Counted from the stretch's first letter, positions 1 to 8,352 are shown. The stretch: 64,000 nucleotides of DNA from Streptomyces spinosus (GCF_020400655.1 NZ_JAINRC010000001.1:372001-436000); one strand, 5' to 3'. Made by a program: numbers and translations. The notes: a model not told the origin generated them from the sequence alone.

Positions 1-706
1 CGGCGTTGGCGAAGCCGTAGACGACACCGAACAGGCCGCCGGAGACCAGGACGGCGCCGAGGATGTCGAGTGTGGGCCGCTCGGCCGGGACGGAACGGCC
101 GATGAGGACGACCGCGCCGATCAGCGCGGGGATCGCGATGGCGTCGTTGACGTAGAGCGTCCAGCGCCAGTTGAGGTACTCGGTCAGCAGACCGCCGAGG
201 ACCAGGCCGACGGCGGCGCCGGAGCCGGCGATGGCGCCGAATATGCCGAACGCCTTCGCGCGTTCCTTGGCCTCGGTGAACGTCGTGGTCAGCAGGGAGA
301 GCGCCGCGGGGGCGAGCAGGGCGCCGAACAGTCCCTGCACGGCACGGGCGACGACCAGCATGGTGAAGCCGTTCGCCGCGCCGCCGACCGCGGAGGCGGC
401 GGCGAAGCCGACGATGCCGATGATGAAGGTCGTCTTGCGGCCGAAGAGGTCGGCGAGCCGGCCGCCGAGCAGCAGCAGACTGCCGAAGGCCAGGGAGTAG
501 GCGGTGACGATCCACTGCCGTCCGTTGTTGTCGAAGCCCAGGTCCTGCTGGGCGGACGGCAGCGCGATGTTCACGATCGTGGCGTCGAGCACGACCATGA
601 GCTGGGCGAGGCCGATCACGGCCAGCGCCCACCACCGGTGCTTCGGCGGGGCGTGGGTCTGGCCGGACGGCCCGGCCTGGACGGTGGCGACCGGGATGGC
701 TTCCAC
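1..706 (-). CDS. MFS drug-efflux transporter, DHA2 type (partial)
   Basis: This is the N-terminal ~235 residues of a major facilitator protein; the rest lies beyond the left edge. The start is GTG at 706, with a GAGGGAG ribosome site at 714-720 and 7-nt spacing. Reading inward, TM1 contains the LDATIVNIALPSA signature and the TM2-TM3 loop has motif A (GRLADLFGRK), which places it with the EmrB/QacA-like 14-helix family that exports drugs with proton influx. A palindrome 80 bp upstream (787-803) suggests a TetR- or MarR-type repressor, but no regulator lies next to it inside the window. The substrate cannot be told from sequence. Confidence 0.9.
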   Translation of the reverse strand, partial: MEAIPVATVQAGPSGQTHAPPKHRWWALAVIGLAQLMVVLDATIVNIALPSAQQDLGFDNNGRQWIVTAYSLAFGSLLLLGGRLADLFGRKTTFIIGIVGFAAASAVGGAANGFTMLVVARAVQGLFGALLAPAALSLLTTTFTEAKERAKAFGIFGAIAGSGAAVGLVLGGLLTEYLNWRWTLYVNDAIAIPALIGAVVLIGRSVPAERPTLDILGAVLVSGGLFGVVYGFANA

Positions 707-786
707 GATGGAACTCCCTCAGGGGGCTCGGATTGCTCGGTTGTGCGTCAGCGCCGGCGGGACGACCGTGTCCCCGCCGCCATCGG

Positions 787-803
787 TCCGAAACAGTTTC
801 GTA
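787..803. promoter_or_regulatory. palindromic operator upstream of the MFS gene
   Basis: CGAAAC-A-GTTTCG (789-801) is a perfect inverted repeat around one central base, and the pairing extends to T787/A803. It lies about 80 bp upstream of the MFS start. Symmetric 13-17 bp sites of this kind are typical of TetR-family repressors of efflux pumps. The assignment to a family is inference. Confidence 0.5.
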
Positions 804-900
804 CTGCAAAGGTAGGCAATCTCGCGGCGAGACTCAAACGTTTCGATGGACCTCCGGGCGATGTGCGGCAGGTCACGGACCAGGGAGCGTGGGCCCCGGG

Positions 901-1809
901 TCAGGCCGCCGCCCGGCGCCCCCAGGCCGTCCCGGCCAGCACCAGCGCGCCGCCCGCCAGACCGAGCGCGCCGAGCCGGTCGCCGCCCAGCGCGATACCG
1001 GCGCCGGCGGCCCACAGCGGCTCGGTGCCGAGCAGCAGGCTGACCCGGGAGGCGGAGGTGCGGCGGACGGCCCACATCTGCACGAAGAACGCGAACACCG
1101 TGCACAGGGCCGACAGGAACAGCAGCCCCGCCCACTCCCGCGCGCCGAAGCCGGTCGCGGCCGTCCACGGCGCAGGCCCGCCGCCCGCGGCCGACAGCAG
1201 GGCGAAGACGGCGACGGCGGAGCCGAGCTGGACCGTCGTCAGCGGCAGCGCTCCGGCGCCCTGTACGGCCTTGATCCGCGACATGGCCAGGACGTGCACG
1301 GTGCGGGCGCACGCGGCGAGCAGCATCAGCAGATCGCCGGGGGAGGGCCGGGTGAAGCCGGCGCCCTGGGTGAGCAGGACGACGCCCAGCACCGACAGGG
1401 CCGCCGCGCCGAGGAAGGACGGCGTGGGCCGGGTGCGGGTGACGGCGGCCTCGGCGAGCGGGGTGAAGATCATGGTGAGGCTGATGATCAGACCGGCGTT
1501 GGTCGCCGAGGTGTGCACCACCCCGTACGTCTCCAGCAGGAAGATCCCGGCGAGGATCAGCCCGAGCAGGGCCGCGCCGCGCCACTGGGCGCCGGAGAGC
1601 GCGCGCAGGGAGCGACGGCCGGCGACGGCGAGGGCGGGCAGGGCGAGGGCGAACCGCAGCACCAGGACGGCGAGCACCGTCCGGGCGGTGGTGATCTCCT
1701 TCGCCGCCAGGTAGCTGGCGCCCCAGCAGACCGCGACGAGCAGCACGGGCAGGTCGGTGTGCCAGGTCCGGCGGGGCGCGAGCACGGCGGGTACGGCGAG
1801 CGAGGACAC
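901..1809 (-). CDS. EamA/DMT-family transporter
   Basis: A 302-residue membrane protein with about ten hydrophobic segments, arranged as two EamA halves (roughly residues 20-150 and 165-295). The first helix has the WGASYLAAK motif common in drug/metabolite (DMT) exporters. The start is GTG at 1809, preceded by a GGAGAG-like site. Family members export amino acids, nucleosides or small toxic molecules; nothing here reveals which. It reads in the same direction as the MFS gene but is separated from it by almost 200 bp carrying that gene's putative operator, so it is probably an independent unit. Confidence 0.88.
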   Translation of the reverse strand: MSSLAVPAVLAPRRTWHTDLPVLLVAVCWGASYLAAKEITTARTVLAVLVLRFALALPALAVAGRRSLRALSGAQWRGAALLGLILAGIFLLETYGVVHTSATNAGLIISLTMIFTPLAEAAVTRTRPTPSFLGAAALSVLGVVLLTQGAGFTRPSPGDLLMLLAACARTVHVLAMSRIKAVQGAGALPLTTVQLGSAVAVFALLSAAGGGPAPWTAATGFGAREWAGLLFLSALCTVFAFFVQMWAVRRTSASRVSLLLGTEPLWAAGAGIALGGDRLGALGLAGGALVLAGTAWGRRAAA

Positions 1810-1972
1810 GGGGTGCGGCTCTCCTGGTCTCCGGGAAGGGGTGCGGAGACGTCGGCGGCTCGCGCGGGGGCGCGCTCACGCTACCGGCCGCGACGGCCCC
1901 CGGCCAGGAAGAGGACGCCCCCACCGACAGCGGGCCGGGCGTCCACGCGCTCCGGCGCCGCCCGGCTCGCCG

Positions 1973-2003
1973 CCCCCGCCGCGCGGTTCCCCGCGGGCGG
2001 GGG
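1973..2003 (-). terminator. GC-rich hairpin after the AIM24 gene
   Basis: CCCCCGCC (1973-1980) pairs with GGCGGGGG (1996-2003); the intervening GCGCGG/CCGCG bases extend the stem with one bulge. It lies 90 bp beyond the AIM24 stop on the minus strand. The remaining bases of 1810-2093 show no credible gene. Confidence 0.5.
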
Positions 2004-2093
2004 TCCGCTGCCGGTAGGTGCCGGACGACCGGGAACGTCAGCAGGCGCGGGGCGTCGACGAGCCGGACCGGGTGGTCCCCGGGGGAATCCGGT

Positions 2094-2909
2094 TCAGCCC
2101 GCGTGCGTGGAGAACAGTCCGCCGGTCGGGCCCTGCTTGTCGCCGCCCTGGGCCTTCTTCAGGGCGTTGGCGAGACTCTCGATGGTGAGGGACTGGAGGA
2201 TCACCCGGCCGTTGCCCTCCAGCGTGGCCAGGGACAGGCCCTCGCCGCCGAACACGGCGTTCATCAGACCCTGGCGGTTGAGGCCGCCGACGCGCTGGAC
2301 GCCGTACTGGATGCCCTCCTCGAAGGCGACGACACAGCCGGTGTCGACCTCGATCCGGCCGCCGAAGTCCGCCGGGTTGAGGTCGATGAAGTTGCCCGCG
2401 CCCGCGATGATCACCGTGCCGTGTCCGGTGAACTTCTCCAGGACGAAGCCCTCGCCGCCGCTCATGCCGGTGCGGCCGCCGGCGAAGGCGATGCCGAAGT
2501 CGACGGTGGACTCGGCGGCCACGAAGGCGTCCTTCTCGGCGAACCACGCGCGCGTGCCGTCCAGCTCCAGGGCGCGCATCTCGCCGGGGAGCACGCCCGC
2601 GAAGCCGACCGTGCCCTCGCCGCCCTGGGCGGTGAAGTACTGGAAGGCCAGCGACTCACCGGCGAGCATGCGCTGGCCGACCTGCATGGCGGTGCCCATG
2701 GCCTGCCGGAGCAGACCGCCCATGCCGCCGCCGCCCGAACCGCCCTGCTGCCCGCCGCTGCCGGACGGGCCGGACAGCCGCGTCTCCATGGTCACGTTGG
2801 TGGTCTTGAACAGGAACTTCCCGGCCTCGCAGTACACGGTCTGGCCGGGGTGCAGGTTGACGACCGCCATCTGCATGGCGTTGCCGACGATCTCTTGCTT
2901 AAGGGTCAC
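2094..2909 (-). CDS. AIM24 / TIGR00266 family protein
   Basis: A 271-residue soluble protein of the TIGR00266/AIM24 family, a tryptophan-RNA-binding-attenuator-like beta-structure fold found in bacteria and mitochondria whose molecular role is not settled. Visible family features are the N-terminal GNAMQMAVVNLHPGQTVYCE stretch, the EAGKFLFKT strand, and a low-complexity Gly/Ser loop (about residues 50-70) that many actinobacterial members share. The start is uncertain: GTG at 2909 has no good ribosome site, and an internal ATG (MQMAV) is possible. It is convergent with nothing and is followed by a hairpin, so it is probably monocistronic. Confidence 0.85.
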   Translation of the reverse strand: MTLKQEIVGNAMQMAVVNLHPGQTVYCEAGKFLFKTTNVTMETRLSGPSGSGGQQGGSGGGGMGGLLRQAMGTAMQVGQRMLAGESLAFQYFTAQGGEGTVGFAGVLPGEMRALELDGTRAWFAEKDAFVAAESTVDFGIAFAGGRTGMSGGEGFVLEKFTGHGTVIIAGAGNFIDLNPADFGGRIEVDTGCVVAFEEGIQYGVQRVGGLNRQGLMNAVFGGEGLSLATLEGNGRVILQSLTIESLANALKKAQGGDKQGPTGGLFSTHAG

Positions 2910-2980
2910 GTGGAAGGAACGCGAAAGGAGGAGGAAAGAGTTCCGGCAGCCCGGAACAGGGCTCCGTGCGGGTGACGCGC

Positions 2981-3013
2981 GGAGCGCCCGGTGCCGTCCG
3001 GCCGGGGCGCTCC
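2981..3013 (-). terminator. terminator of the allB-alc operon
   Basis: GGAGCGCCC (2981-2989) pairs perfectly with GGGCGCTCC (3005-3013), about 30 bp downstream of the allantoicase stop on the minus strand. There is no T-run, as is usual in this GC class. Confidence 0.6.
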
Positions 3014-3042
3014 CGCGCGCGTGGGCGTGCGCCGGCGCCGGG

Positions 3043-4158
3043 TCAGCCGCCCAGTTCCTGGTGGCGGGCGGCGAGGCCGCTCGCGCCCTGCTCGGTCAGG
3101 GAGCCGTACAGGCGCAGGCGGGAGATGCCGCCGTCGGGGAAGATGTCGATCCGCGCGTGGGTGCCGACCGCCGGCTCGGGCAGGACGAAGCGGTGGTCGG
3201 TGTCGGGCTGGAGGCGGGTGCGGGGCAGGATCTCCCGCCACGCGCCGTCCTCCCCGTCCTTGACGGACACCGAGGCCCAGCCGGCGCTGTTGCCCTTCAG
3301 GTATGCCGTGTCGATCTCGATGGCGCGGATCCGGGACTGGGCGACGAGCCGGTAGCGGATCCAGTCGTTGCCCTGGTCGCGGCGGCGGCGGGTCTCCCAG
3401 CCGTCGTCCATCTTGCGGGAGCGGCCGGGCCGGATGGTGTTGGTGGCCGGGGAGTAGAAGAGGTCGGAGGCGTCCTCGACCCGGCCGCCGTTCTCCAGGG
3501 CGACCACGTCGAAGGTGCCGAGGACCGCCAGCCACCCGGGGTCCGGGACGACCTCGCCGTACACGCGCAGGCGGGCGATGCCGCCGTCGGGGTGCTGGTT
3601 GATCCGCAGGTGGGTGAAGCGCTGCTCGGCGGTGACCTCGAAGCCGTTGGCCGCGTGGCCGCCGACGGCGGTGCGCGGGACGATCGTCGTCCACTTCACG
3701 TCGCCGCCGAGGAGTTCCTCCGGGGACGGGGAGCCGGGCACGGACGTGGCCTCGACCGAGACGGCCTGCGGGTAGTTGCCGCGGAAGTGGGCGGTGTCGA
3801 CGACGATCCCGCGGATCACCCCGGGGGCGCCGAGGCGGACCAGCGCCCAGTCGTGGTCCCCGGTGGTGGGCCACGGGTGCCCGGCGGAGGCACCGCGGCG
3901 GCGGCGGGTCTCCCAGCCGTCCATGATCTTGCCCTTGTGCCCGAAGTGCTCGGGGTCGAACTCGGCCCGCCCGGGCACCAGCAGGTTCTCGCGCTCGGCG
4001 AAGAACTCGTCGTTGGCGGCGATGACCCCGGCGCCGAGCCGCCGGTCGGCGAGGTCGGCGTACCGGGTGAAGGGGAAGTCGGCGGTGCGGTAGTCCGCGT
4101 ACGGGTCGCCGCCTCCGTAGGGGTTCGCGTCGCCGGTGAAGCTCTCAATCGCCGTCAC
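3043..4158 (-). CDS. alc: allantoicase
   Basis: 371 residues. Allantoicase hydrolyses allantoate to ureidoglycolate and urea, the step after allantoinase. The protein shows the family's internal duplication: two jelly-roll halves, each carrying the GWETRRRR motif (IMDGWETRRRR in the first half, MDDGWETRRRR in the second) and each ending with HPDGGIARLRVYGE / FPDGGISRLRLYGS. I take GTG at 4158 (VTAIESF) as the start because conservation begins there; AGAGAGGA lies about 14 nt upstream, so a CTG three codons earlier is an alternative. The longer upstream frame is not coding. It lies 53 bp downstream of allB on the same strand and is followed by a hairpin, so allB-alc is a likely operon. Confidence 0.93.
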   Translation of the reverse strand: MTAIESFTGDANPYGGGDPYADYRTADFPFTRYADLADRRLGAGVIAANDEFFAERENLLVPGRAEFDPEHFGHKGKIMDGWETRRRRGASAGHPWPTTGDHDWALVRLGAPGVIRGIVVDTAHFRGNYPQAVSVEATSVPGSPSPEELLGGDVKWTTIVPRTAVGGHAANGFEVTAEQRFTHLRINQHPDGGIARLRVYGEVVPDPGWLAVLGTFDVVALENGGRVEDASDLFYSPATNTIRPGRSRKMDDGWETRRRRDQGNDWIRYRLVAQSRIRAIEIDTAYLKGNSAGWASVSVKDGEDGAWREILPRTRLQPDTDHRFVLPEPAVGTHARIDIFPDGGISRLRLYGSLTEQGASGLAARHQELGG

Positions 4159-4211
4159 GGTGATCAGTGGGTCCTCTCTGGGAGTCGGCCGGGTGCGGTT
4201 GCGGTGGTGGG

Positions 4212-5552
4212 TCACTGGGGGCGGGCGAGCAGCCTGCCCTTCGGGGCGGTGAACGCGCCGTCGGCGACGATGCGTTCGCCGCGCAGCCAGGTGGACTTGA
4301 CGACGCCGTGCAGGGTCCTGCCGGCGTAGGCGGTGACCCGGTTGCGGTGCTGGAGGCCGGCCGGGTCGACGGTGAAGGTCTCGTCGGGGGCGAGGACGGC
4401 GAAGTCGGCGTCGTGGCCCGGGGCGATGGCGCCCTTCGAGGCGCCGAGGCCGACGAGGCCGGCGGTCCGCGCGGACATCCAGCGCACGACGTCCTCCAGG
4501 CCGTGGCCGCGCTCGCGAGCCGCGGTCCAGACCGCGGACAGGCTGAGCTGGAGGCCGGAGATGCCGCCCCACGCGGTGGCGAAGTCGTCCGTCTTCAGGT
4601 CGGCGGTGGAGGGCGAGTGGTCGGTGACGACGCAGTCGATGGTGCCGTCGGCGAGCGCCTCCCAGAGCAGGTCCTGGTTGGCGGCCTCGCGGATGGGCGG
4701 GCAGCACTTGAACTCGCTGGCCCCGTCCGGGACCTCCTCGGCGGTCAGGGTGAGGTAGTGCGGGCAGGTCTCCACGGTGACGCGGACACCCTCGGCGCGG
4801 GCGGCGCGGATGAGCGGCAGGGCGTCAGCGGAGGACAGGTGCAGTACGTGCACGCGTGCGTTCAGGCGCCGGGCCTGTGCGAGGAGGTTCGCGATGGCGG
4901 TGTCCTCGGCGTCGCGCGGCCGGGAGGCGAGGAAGTCGGCGTACTTCCGGCCGCCCCGCTGCGGGGCCGCGGCCAGGTGGTGCGGGTCCTCGGCGTGCAC
5001 GATGAGCAGCCCGTCGAATCCGGCGACCTCGGCCAGGGACCGGGCGAGCTGTTCCTGTCCGAGGTGCGGGAACTCGTCCACGCCGGACGGCGACAGGAAG
5101 GCCTTGAAGCCGAAGACGCCGGCCTCGTGCAGCGGGCGCAGGTCCTTGACGTTGTCGGGCAGGGCGCCGCCCCAGAAACCGACGTCGATGTGCGCCTTGT
5201 CCCGGGCGACGTCCTGTTTGATCCGCAGGTGCCCGACCGTGGTGGTCGGGGGCAGGGAGTTGAGCGGCATGTCGATCAGGGTGGTGATGCCGCCGGCCGC
5301 CGCCGCGCGGGTCGCGGTCCAAAAGCCCTCCCACTCGGTGCGGCCCGGGTCGTTGACGTGCACGTGGGTGTCGACCAGGCCGGGCAGCAGGACGTGGTCG
5401 CCGACGTCCTCCAGCCGGGCGCCGGCCGGGACCTCGGCGTCGTACGGCAGGACGGCCGTGATCGTCCCGGCGGACACGGTGACGGTGGCGGCCCGTGTCC
5501 CCTCCGGAGTGATCACGCGTGTGGAGCGCAGCACCAGTTCAGCGTCGGACAC
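4212..5552 (-). CDS. allB: allantoinase
   Basis: 446 residues, normal for AllB. The enzyme is a cytosolic binuclear-metal amidohydrolase that opens the hydantoin ring of allantoin to give allantoate. Metal-site residues are all visible: HVH at 63-65, the carbamylated lysine in [10 protein letters not shown] (Lys150), His186 in VHAEDP, His238 in HVLHLSSA and Asp311 in VTDHSPS. The start is GTG at 5552 with a GAGAGAGG site upstream. It is divergent from allR, and the shared 274-bp region carries one class A and two class B operators. Together with alc downstream it forms the allantoin-using operon, which AllR is expected to repress. Confidence 0.96.
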   Translation of the reverse strand: MSDAELVLRSTRVITPEGTRAATVTVSAGTITAVLPYDAEVPAGARLEDVGDHVLLPGLVDTHVHVNDPGRTEWEGFWTATRAAAAGGITTLIDMPLNSLPPTTTVGHLRIKQDVARDKAHIDVGFWGGALPDNVKDLRPLHEAGVFGFKAFLSPSGVDEFPHLGQEQLARSLAEVAGFDGLLIVHAEDPHHLAAAPQRGGRKYADFLASRPRDAEDTAIANLLAQARRLNARVHVLHLSSADALPLIRAARAEGVRVTVETCPHYLTLTAEEVPDGASEFKCCPPIREAANQDLLWEALADGTIDCVVTDHSPSTADLKTDDFATAWGGISGLQLSLSAVWTAARERGHGLEDVVRWMSARTAGLVGLGASKGAIAPGHDADFAVLAPDETFTVDPAGLQHRNRVTAYAGRTLHGVVKSTWLRGERIVADGAFTAPKGRLLARPQ

Positions 5553-5615
5553 CCGAACCCCTCTCTCTCCCGCCGTTTTACGTCCAGGAAACGGGATTTA
5601 CACCCACGTAACGGA

Positions 5616-5634
5616 CTTCAACGTTCTGTTGAAG
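5616..5634. promoter_or_regulatory. class A operator, allB side of the allB/allR region
   Basis: CTTCAAC-GTTCT-GTTGAAG is a perfect 7-bp inverted repeat around five bases, 64-82 bp upstream of allB. The same TCAAC-N5-GTTGA pattern occurs before uraD, catalase and aceB. I could not place a convincing -10 box relative to this copy. Confidence 0.6.
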
Positions 5635-5710
5635 GAGTCTTCACTCCCGCTCCCCCGCCGTCAAGAGGCACACTTCTGGGCAGCGTCGAGGCGTCGCCGG
5701 GTCTGGACGT

Positions 5711-5746
5711 TTCCACAAAGCGGAATTAGAATTCCGACAAGCAGAA
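5711..5746. promoter_or_regulatory. tandem class B (AllR-like) operators
   Basis: Two 15-bp sites: TTCCACAAAGCGGAA (5711-5725) and TTCCGACAAGCAGAA (5732-5746), centres exactly 21 bp apart. Each fits TTCC[A/G]-N5-C[A/G]GAA, an IclR-family type of site. They sit between allB and allR, so they could serve both genes (repression and autoregulation). A further palindrome, ACGTAGCTACGT, follows at 5746-5757. Confidence 0.7.
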
Positions 5747-5826
5747 CGTAGCTACGTACAAGCAGGGAGTCAACCGACTGCCGGGTAGGCTTCTGCTCTC
5801 CCCGCCAGTCCCGAAAGGAACGCGCC

Positions 5827-6624
5827 GTGCCGACGTCCAGCGCCAGCACCACCGACTCCGCCAAGCCCTCCGCCACCGGCGGTGTGCAGTCCCTGGAGCG
5901 CGCCTTCGACCTGCTCGAGCGGATGGCGGACGCGGGCGGCGAGGTGGGGCTGAGCGAGCTGTCCGCGGCGAGCGGGCTGCCGCTGCCGACCATCCACCGG
6001 CTGATGCGCACGCTGGTCGCCTGCGGCTACGTCCGCCAGCAGGCCAACCGGCGCTACGCCCTCGGCCCCCGGCTGATCCGCCTCGGCGAGTCCGCCTCCC
6101 GGCTGCTCGGCACCTGGGCGCGGCCGTACCTGGCCCGTCTGGTGGAGGAGACCGGCGAGACGGCGAACATGGCACTGCTCGACGGGGACGAGATCGTGTA
6201 CGTGGCCCAGGTGCCGTCGAAGCACTCGATGCGGATGTTCACCGAGGTCGGCCGGCGGGTGCTGCCGCACTCGACCGGTGTGGGCAAGGCGCTGCTGGCC
6301 GGGGTGCCGGACGACGAGGTGCGGGCGCTGCTGGCCCGGACGGGCATGCCGGCCGCCACGGAGAAGACCATCACCACGCCGGAGGGGTTCCTGGCGGCGC
6401 TGGAGGAGGTGCGGGATCTGGGCTACGCCGTGGACGACAACGAGCAGGAGGTCGGGGTGCGGTGCCTCGCGGTGTCCGTGCCGGACTCCCCCACGGCGGC
6501 CGCCATCTCCATCTCCGGACCGGCGGGACGGGTCACGGAAGCGGCCACGGAGAAGATCGTGCCGGTGCTCCAGCAGATCGCCGGTGAGCTGTCGGCGGCA
6601 CTGGCCAGCCAGAACCAGGGCTGA
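5827..6624 (+). CDS. allR: IclR-family repressor AllR
   Basis: 265 residues with the IclR plan: an N-terminal winged helix-turn-helix (about residues 20-85; LSELSAASGLPLPTIHRLMR is the HTH) and a C-terminal GAF-like effector domain (about 95-260, with STGVGKALLA and the typical EVGVRCLAVSVPD stretch). The position beside allB-alc, and AllR described for Streptomyces coelicolor, support a role as repressor of allantoin and glyoxylate genes, relieved by an allantoin breakdown product. GTG at 5827 follows GAAAGGAA. Its own promoter region holds the class B operator pair, which implies autoregulation. The function is inferred from family and context. Confidence 0.92.
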   Translation: MPTSSASTTDSAKPSATGGVQSLERAFDLLERMADAGGEVGLSELSAASGLPLPTIHRLMRTLVACGYVRQQANRRYALGPRLIRLGESASRLLGTWARPYLARLVEETGETANMALLDGDEIVYVAQVPSKHSMRMFTEVGRRVLPHSTGVGKALLAGVPDDEVRALLARTGMPAATEKTITTPEGFLAALEEVRDLGYAVDDNEQEVGVRCLAVSVPDSPTAAAISISGPAGRVTEAATEKIVPVLQQIAGELSAALASQNQG

Positions 6625-6659
6625 CCCGCACGGGCACCGCCCGCCAGGGGCGTGCCGGC

Positions 6660-6675
6660 TGAGTACCCGTACTCA
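6660..6675. promoter_or_regulatory. inverted repeat upstream of the DUF6234 gene
   Basis: TGAGTA-CCCG-TACTCA is a perfect 6-bp inverted repeat, 36-51 bp before the ATG at 6711. Its position fits an operator over the promoter; the binding protein is unknown. Confidence 0.4.
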
Positions 6676-6710
6676 TGCGCCCTCCCGCCCGCCCGGGAAG
6701 GGTGGACGGC

Positions 6711-7136
6711 ATGGATCTCCCCGTCGCCCCGCCCGCCTTCGACGCCACCACCGGCCCCGGGCCGCGCCGCCGTGCCGACCGCGGTGCCGACGTCGGGGCC
6801 GGATGCGGGCTGGTGTTCCTGGAACTGGTCGCCCTGGTGGTGATCTTCGGGCTCTGGGCGCTGTCGGGGTGGACCTTCGACACGGCCGAGACCGTCACGA
6901 CCGATCCGCTGTGGAACTACCTGGCCGCCGCCGGCGGAGTCGGCGTCCTCGCCCTCGTGGCGGGACTGGTCGCCGCGCGGGCCGGCGCCGTCGTCACGGT
7001 CGCCGGCCAGGCCGTCATGGCCGTCCTGGTCTGCCTCCTCGTCCTCGGCGGGGCCGCCGCCCAGTCCCACGAGGACCAGGTCTGCCGCGACCTGCCGACG
7101 GCATCGGGTTGCCCCCACGGCCACGGGCGGCCGTGA
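6711..7136 (+). CDS. DUF6234-like small membrane protein
   Basis: 141 residues with three hydrophobic segments (roughly residues 30-50, 70-95 and 100-120) after a Pro/Arg-rich N-terminus, ending in a Cys- and His-containing tail (CRDLPTASGCPHGHG). I assign DUF6234 from the general pattern seen in Streptomyces; no function is known. I chose ATG at 6711, which follows AAGGGTGG, over an upstream in-frame ATG at 6675 that overlaps the inverted repeat at 6660-6675. It follows allR by 86 bp with its own putative operator, so it is probably separate. Confidence 0.65.
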   Translation: MDLPVAPPAFDATTGPGPRRRADRGADVGAGCGLVFLELVALVVIFGLWALSGWTFDTAETVTTDPLWNYLAAAGGVGVLALVAGLVAARAGAVVTVAGQAVMAVLVCLLVLGGAAAQSHEDQVCRDLPTASGCPHGHGRP

Positions 7137-7143
7137 CGGACGG

Positions 7144-7172
7144 CTAGAGCCTGTCGTTCGGATCGTGCCGGC
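7144..7172. repeat. single end of a dispersed palindromic element
   Basis: From the CTAG at 7144-7147, the sequence AGCCTGTCGTTCGGATC resembles the ends of the 80-bp inverted-repeat element at 57915-57994 (22 of 26 positions match over 7146-7171). At both places CTAG gives the TAG stop of the neighbouring minus-strand gene. Only one end is visible here. Confidence 0.45.
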
Positions 7173-7494
7173 GCCCCGGGGCCCGGTCGCGGGGCGGTTC
7201 GCCGAACAGGTCCACGGCGCAGCGCACCTCGGACAGTCCCCGGGCCAGCGCGCTCACCGAGCCGATCGCGCCGGCGATGAGCAACAGGGAGCTGCGCAGG
7301 CGAGGGATCTCCGGCCGGCCGCCGGCGGCCATCGCGGCCAGCGCCGCGAGTTCGTCCTCGGCTATCCCCCGGTCGGGGAAGTCCGCGGGCAGCGCGGCCA
7401 GTTCGCGGCGCAGACGGGACACCGCGGCCCGCAGTTCCGCCACCCTCGGGTCCTCGTCGCTGCCGGTCACCGGCCTTTGCCCCAAGCTCCGCAA
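7144..7494 (-). CDS. DUF5955-like protein
   Basis: 116 residues, mostly alpha-helical. An Arg/Leu-rich helix (about residues 17-40) is followed by an Ala-rich region and a hydrophobic segment (about 68-85). I recognise the pattern of the actinobacterial DUF5955 family, function unknown. TTG at 7494 is preceded by GGGAGGG with 5-nt spacing and is preferred over GTG at 7470. The last residues (HDPNDRL) and the TAG stop are encoded by sequence that resembles a dispersed element end, so the original C-terminus may have been replaced. Confidence 0.6.
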   Translation of the reverse strand: MRSLGQRPVTGSDEDPRVAELRAAVSRLRRELAALPADFPDRGIAEDELAALAAMAAGGRPEIPRLRSSLLLIAGAIGSVSALARGLSEVRCAVDLFGEPPRDRAPGRRHDPNDRL

Positions 7495-7641
7495 CGCAGC
7501 CCTCCCCCCTGACGCGCCGTCGTGCGCGGGTCAGTAAACGCCACGGCGTCCGGGAGCGCCACAGCGCGGACCGAAATTCAGCCCATCGGAAGCGGCACCG
7601 GAAAACCGGCCGAATACACGGCCGTCGGGTATGCAGGACCC

Positions 7642-8250
7642 ATGACGGACAACCAGGATCTCCAGGGGGACGTCGCGGGGCTGCTGCTCGCCGCCGGCGG
7701 CGGCAGACGGCTCGGCGGACGCCCCAAGGCACTGCTCCCGCACCGGGGCCGGCCCCTCGTCGAGCACGCGGTCGGGGTGCTGCGCGCGGCCGGGTGCGAG
7801 CGGATCCACGTGGTCCTGGGCGCCGCGGCGGACGAGGTGCGCGACCGTGCCCGGCTCGACGGCTGTGTGCTGGTGGACAACCCGGACTGGGCGGCGGGCA
7901 TGGGCTCCTCGCTGCGCGCGGGACTCGCCTCCCTCGCCGGGACGGGCGCCCGCGCGGCCCTGGTGAGCCTGGTCGACCAGCCCGGCATCGGCCCGGCGGC
8001 GGCGGCCCGGGTGCTCGGCGCCTGGCAGGACGAGACGTCCCTGGTCTCGGCCGCCTACGCGGGGGTGCGCGGGCACCCGGTGCTGTTCGGTGCGGCGCAC
8101 TGGGCGGGCATCGCGGAGACGGCCACCGGGGACCGCGGGGCGCGGGCGTACCTGAAGGCGCACGAGCGGGAGATCCGGCTCGTGGAGTGCGCGGACGTCG
8201 CCGAACCGTACGACATCGACACGGAGGCCGACCTCGGCCACCTGCGGTGA
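7642..8250 (+). CDS. mocA: molybdenum cofactor cytidylyltransferase, MocA-like NTP transferase
   Basis: 202 residues with a nucleotidyltransferase fold: the N-terminal signature LLLAAGGGRRLGGRPKALL (residues ~14-32, glycine-rich nucleotide loop and Lys), DNPDWAAGMGSSLRAG and LVDQPG, all typical of MocA. Such enzymes transfer CMP to molybdopterin for xanthine-oxidase-family enzymes. A xanthine dehydrogenase region with XdhC lies at the other end of the window, which gives it a likely client; whether that enzyme uses the dinucleotide form is not known. ATG at 7642 has a short GCAGGA site only 3 nt away. A related role in coenzyme F420 or sugar nucleotidyl transfer is less likely given the motifs. 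Confidence 0.82.
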   Translation: MTDNQDLQGDVAGLLLAAGGGRRLGGRPKALLPHRGRPLVEHAVGVLRAAGCERIHVVLGAAADEVRDRARLDGCVLVDNPDWAAGMGSSLRAGLASLAGTGARAALVSLVDQPGIGPAAAARVLGAWQDETSLVSAAYAGVRGHPVLFGAAHWAGIAETATGDRGARAYLKAHEREIRLVECADVAEPYDIDTEADLGHLR

Positions 8251-8298
8251 CCGGGGTGACACCGGGGGCCGCCTTGCCTCGAGCCGAAGAATCTCGAC

Positions 8299-8352
8299 GT
8301 CAACAAACCATTGAACTTCCACGATGAGGAAACTAGTATCCACTGATCAGAA
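8299..8352 (+). promoter_or_regulatory. aceB promoter with class A and tandem class B operators
   Basis: A -35 TTGAAC (8311-8316) and a -10 TAGTAT (8334-8339) are 17 bp apart. The class A repeat GTCAAC-AAACC-ATTGAAC (8299-8316) contains the -35. Class B site 1, TTCCACGATGAGGAA (8317-8331), fills the spacer. Site 2, ATCCACTGATCAGAA (8338-8352), overlaps the end of the -10. The class B centres are 21 bp apart, as at allR, hyi and gcl. This looks like a tightly repressed promoter. Confidence 0.72.

Noticed and set aside
733..4329. 1198-codon open frame on the plus strand
   Set aside because: It runs opposite to EamA, AIM24 and allantoicase, is Gly/Arg-rich without domains, and is the usual GC-frame shadow in high-GC DNA.
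4159..4707. Extra 183 codons at the 5' end of allantoicase
   Set aside because: The stretch overlaps allB out of frame and has low-complexity Arg/Pro composition; allantoicase homology begins at GTG 4158.
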